Of a DNA stretch of 64,000 nucleotides, positions 60,147-64,000 are shown piece by piece; position 1 is the first letter of the stretch; the number at the start of each line of letters is the position of its first letter. The DNA is from Daphnia pulex (taxonomy: Eukaryota > Arthropoda > Branchiopoda > Diplostraca > Daphniidae). A program made the translations under genes and the position numbers. The stretch lies in contig NC_060022.1 in the NCBI RefSeq assembly GCF_021134715.1, positions 1,369,001 through 1,433,000 on the forward strand, written 5' to 3'. The notes under the pieces are model-generated. The model worked only from the letters and a program-made list of their open reading frames with translations. It had not been told where the DNA came from and ran no database searches.

Positions 60147-62590
60147 CACATTCCAATTCTAGTCTAATTAGCTCGACGACAAAGTTGACTTTTTGATTTA
60201 GAAACAAAGGGAAATGATGAACAGGTGACCTTTTTGTAATAATAGCAACTATACGGATCTTGCGTGTAGTTATTCTACCACATGAGTGGAAAGTGTATGC
60301 GCTAATTCGATAGAATTATACATGAACTCGGTAAAAGCAGAGGAAACCATTGGAAAAAAAATTTGAGAATTTTCTGGAAAACTATGCGCGAATTTAATGA
60401 AAAATGAGGCGATTTGGACTCGCGTTACTGCGCAAACGTATTGGCAAGGCACGTGTTTTCGCTTAATTTTCAAGACTAATACATTATCCTTGATCCGACC
60501 TCTAAGGTCCGAATACCAGTTTTGTCATCAACCTTCCAGGTGCTTCCAGCTCTCATGGACCACAGAAAATTATGCCAATATGAGTCAACGTCTGTCGATT
60601 GGGAAAACCCAAAAAACCCGTTCACAAATCTTTTGGTTTATACAACTCACACATGACCGAGGCTGACCGCCAATTATATAAATTATTAAATACACACACG
60701 AGCACGACGTGAATATTCTCGTGCGCCACTCAATGACGAAGTTAAAAAAAAAAACTTGGACTACGTGATGTGTTTTCAAGTTGCGTCAGCCAATCTCCGC
60801 CGACGTCAGAAATTCTATGAATAAATTTGAGGCTCATTTTTCGCACTATGAAATTGGGAAATCCACATAGAACTTGTTTATTCTTTCGAATTCCAACCAC
60901 CGCACGCCCTCCCTAGTATATATAAAACCTAGCGAACATTCAGCGAAGCCCAGAATGGAAACTGTGAGTGTTGCGGCTCTATCGATCTTACAACAGGATC
61001 AACACGGATTGAAGTTGCGTTATATCTCTTTGATTTCGTTTAGTTGAGGAAATGTGCTCATTTCAGTAGGCCTGTTTGTGTTTTAACCAACATCTAATGG
61101 ATATTTCTGCTGACATTCCAACTGTCGCATTTAAGCACTTTTGTTTATTTGTGCGGATTCAATTGTCTTATAGAATTAGCAATGCACAGAGTCGTGATAA
61201 AGTCCTTATAGTTACAGCAGTTCGCTTGGTAAAACAATGTGCTCTCCTCAGGCAACGCGCTGGATTTTTTCCAGGTTCTCCGCCATCATCAGCTCAGCAC
61301 CTGAAGCAAATATCGAGCAAATGTTATACCAATGACTAAAACACTCGCATCGTGAAGCACACCCCTTTTCTTCATAATTATATTTTCATTTCAAGGTAGG
61401 ATTCAGCAGTTCGTCTATGCACAGAATTCTCCCAATTATACGCGCTCAGCATAAGAAGTCTTGTGTATTCTATTGAAAGAATTTTGAAACATTGGAATTG
61501 TTTAGTTCAGCATTTGCGTATCACGGGTGCTAAAGTAATAACGAGTAATTCTTTATTCCAACCAAAGAGAATGAAGTAGCGACCTTCGTTAATGAGAATT
61601 TGGGAGTTACCAAGCATCACCACGCGGGGAAAATGAAGGTGTGCGGGAAATTCAGCTCAGAAACCAAATAATTCCAATTTGAAACAAAACAAACAATAAA
61701 ACGTCAAAACAAGAACTGCTGATTTCGCAAAATCCTTGAAATAATACCTGATTTCAGCAGGGCGAGGCGCGTTTGCATTGAACATTGTACAAAACAAGCA
61801 ATCAGCCAAGCAATCAGCGATACAGGAACATTAATCAGAGAACAGGTTCGACATATATACAAAGTATACCAGGCCAGGCCGCTGTTTTATTTCAACCCTC
61901 CCATTTCACCTCTAAATATAATGTGTAAGTACTTCATTTTTTCTTTAATTGGTTCGTTTTGTTTCTGTGGTGAAATAGATGACCAAACCATACCTGGAAG
62001 CAGTTATCAATGTTTATGCATAAAGATAGAGGCTTGTGTGGATCAGTAAAGCAATCGAAAAATATAATCCAATGAAACCTTTATGATTGTTGATTGTAAA
62101 CGTCCAAAATCCAAATGAAAATAAAACATTAATCAATTATGTTTCGTTTGAATGTTAAAGGAAAAAAAAAAACGAACAGATTTCGCTTGGAGTATACTGC
62201 TGCGGCTGCACTTTATTTGAATTGTTACATCATCCGTGCTGATGATTTTGGCTGATAACGCCTTATTAACAATTGCTGGATGGAATCCAAAGTAGTTTGA
62301 CTTGCTCCCGATATAGAAAACGCGCCAATGGCACACTAACCACCAAAAGTTTTCGTTGTTTATCCCTGAATTTCCGGGTGTAATACAAGGGCATGTAACG
62401 AAAATAATGCGCAGATCGCTGAGGATATATCGACGAAAGAAATGGCATTGGTTAGCCAGCGCTTCTTATCGGAGGGTTGAGTATAAAAGGACCGGAGCAA
62501 GAACCGGGGAGCTGATCATAACCACCCATATCATCGTCGAACTCTTAGCAGTTCTCTCCATTTTCTCAACTTCTCTCCAGCAACGACATT
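60147..62590. other. Non-coding interval within duplication copy 2
   Basis: Corresponds to 54650-57260 of copy 1. It contains TATATATAAAA at 60917-60927 followed by a possible exon ATG-GAA-ACT with donor GTGAGT at 60955-60963. I could not attach a convincing second exon. Confidence 0.4.
62482..62488 (+). promoter_or_regulatory. TATA box of the second multi-peptide precursor
   Basis: GAGTATAAAAGGACCGGAG, the counterpart of the box at 57164-57170. Confidence 0.75.
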
Positions 62591-63020
62591 ATGAAGTTTA
62601 AGGTAAGCTTTACCCGTTTTTCACTATTAAGAGACTTTTCAATTTGTATTTGATGGCGCGATATTTAAATTTAAATTTGGGTGGAAATATTAGATCGCTT
62701 GCGTTTTGCTGCTCGCTGTGGCCGCTCAAGTCCAGGTTATCGAAAGTTATACTGGCTACCCGCTGCTACCCGCTGCTACCGACGCCGCTCCCTTCCGCGC
62801 AAAGCGTCAATTAGGTGGCGTGTTGGACAAGATTTTTAAAAGTCCACCAAGATGGGGGCGAAGCGTGAGTGAAATTATTGAACCAACCGGCACAGACTAT
62901 AAGAGCCTTGACGCTGCTCCAGCATCCAGCACAAAGTATCAAAGTCAATTGCAATATGGTGGAAATCGCCCCGGCCGAAGTTTGAAGGAACCAGCAGCTA
63001 GCAAGCAGCGTCAAATTTAG
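62591..63020 (+). CDS. Shortened paralogue of the multi-peptide precursor
   Basis: Two exons (62591-62602, MKFK; 62694-63020), phase 0, 112 residues. The signal peptide MKFKIACVLLLAVAAQVQ and the YTGYPLLPAA block match the gene at 57261, but the long propart is absent. One furin site remains (RAKR) before QLGGVLDKIF and then PRWGRSVSE. A second unit begins QSQLQYGGNRPGRSLKE, but its dibasic site reads TKY. Where the parent has its fourth CGTCAAATTCAG, this copy has CGTCAAATTTAG, so it stops. It may still give one distinct peptide (QLGGVLDKIFKSPPRWGRS), or it may be a dying gene. The intact promoter and splice sites favour expression. Confidence 0.7.
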
Positions 63021-64000
63021 AGATGCAGGGGCAGTGTCGACAAGCCTGGTCTACGGCCTAAACTGCTGCCACTTTGGTTTTTTTTTTCCATTTCGGCCAA
63101 GCTACGCCCATGCTTGATAATTACCCATGGGATGGGCAGTCGAACAAAAGTTAAAGTTATCTCATTTTAACCAGAATATATTATTGACAAATTGTATTCG
63201 ACTCGGAGCATACGGTAGCCATTGTTTTGTTATTTGGCTGAAATACATTCTTATTCAGGACTAATGAAATGAATTAATTTTCTCTATATACTCTTTCACT
63301 GATATGTAATTGGTGGCATAATAATATGACTGCGTAGTATTAAAGCTGAAATTTCCAGCGATTGTCATTTCCCTTTATACGGGATTATTAGAGAAAAATC
63401 TTTTGATGTCCATCACGGCCGGCATTCATCGCGTCCTCGGTTACTGTCACTCGAAACTCGACACCTTTCTCGCTATGGTTATCCTTATTAGTCGGACATT
63501 AAATGTAAATCATCACCGTGGATGACATCAATCATGCCCGTAGCCGTGACCATCAAGGATGACTGTCAGTTGACGTCAAATAATTGTGCAAGTGCAGGAG
63601 CCAAAGTGTAACACTGTCGGTCATTCGTCCGAACATGATTTAAAAAAGAATTCTTTAGGCTTTTATTAATAACAGTGTTTAAAATAACAGTGTCGAATTT
63701 GAATGTTCTTGTTTCACTATAGAGCGCAGAGATTAATGGGCAGGTGCTGGAACATAGCATAGTAGTTTTACGTCAATGGAGCTGGATTGATCAATGCTGC
63801 AACCTTGAACTAGAAACGGTTTATTCTAGATTTGATTTTTGTTTTCAGATAGGCAACCGTCTTTTTTTTTTATTTTTTGCCTTTCGGGAAAAAATGACCA
63901 AAGAAATTTTGGCTGCGTATTATATCGTTCTGTTTACCTGAGACTAACCTTGGATCCACAAATACCGGTTTGCTTGTGAATTTTGAAGTGTAGCTCGACA
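63021..64000. other. 3' region of copy 2 to the window end
   Basis: No coding gene. Similar to 58085-59230 in order. The first part matches the 3' untranslated region of the parent gene (TTTCGGCCAA, then GGCTGAAATACATT blocks). Confidence 0.6.

Larger units (their letters stand above)
59705..64000. repeat. Tandem segmental duplication, copy 2
   Basis: The second, decayed copy of 53655-59250. It continues to or past the window end, so the true right border is unknown. Confidence 0.85.

Noticed and set aside
1-64000. CRISPR arrays, bacterial operons, prophage or insertion sequences
   Set aside because: Spliced GT-AG genes and animal-type proteins throughout; no direct-repeat/spacer arrays or prokaryotic gene layout seen.

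Overview
The window looks like arthropod nuclear DNA, most probably from a branchiopod crustacean of the Daphnia type. This is an inference from small GT-AG introns (mostly 60-100 bp), close gene packing on both strands, a tandem cluster of seven-transmembrane gustatory receptors, and metazoan single-copy orthologues. The species cannot be fixed from the sequence alone. All gene models below were built by hand, by joining open frames at GT-AG sites and checking reading phase.

Layout. 1-6673 is AT-rich and simple-repeat-rich leader DNA with no supported coding gene. 6674-12057 (+) is a complete ANKRD50 orthologue in seven coding exons. 12566-13993 (-) is mitochondrial ribosomal protein S35. 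14.1-18.9 kb is non-coding. It holds a 435-bp foldback hairpin and a possible spliced non-coding transcript. 18.9-23.65 kb (-) holds two tandem FBXO21-type genes; the downstream one has lost its F-box. 24525-27279 (-) is the high-affinity choline transporter. 30360-35119 (-) is the replication-fork repair factor MMS22L. 35.5-38.0 kb (-) has two short genes for small single-hydrophobic-segment proteins that appear to be paralogues.

38.6-50.0 kb (-) is a five-gene gustatory receptor cluster of two alternating subtypes (A-B-A-B-A). A tandem duplication produced it and also left broken copies of two bystander genes. The last receptor is bracketed by two oppositely oriented tRNA-Val-like sequences. 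52.4-64.0 kb is a secreted-protein region: a Pro/Ala/Val-rich extracellular protein, then a unit of about 5-6 kb present twice. That unit carries secreted precursors with furin-type cleavage sites.

The most unusual item is the gene at 57261-58084. It encodes a signal peptide and four tandem arginine-rich peptides. Each follows an RxRR or RxKR site, starts with Gln (a potential pyroglutamate) and has the core QIQLRY, ending in RGRSL or HGRSL. Its neighbour at 53966-54512 ends in a basic peptide behind RRKR with a similar core (ILRYRNG). In the second copy of the unit both genes are decayed. I recognise neither family. The locus reads as a rapidly evolving multi-peptide precursor system, either antimicrobial-like or neuropeptide-like; sequence alone does not decide which.
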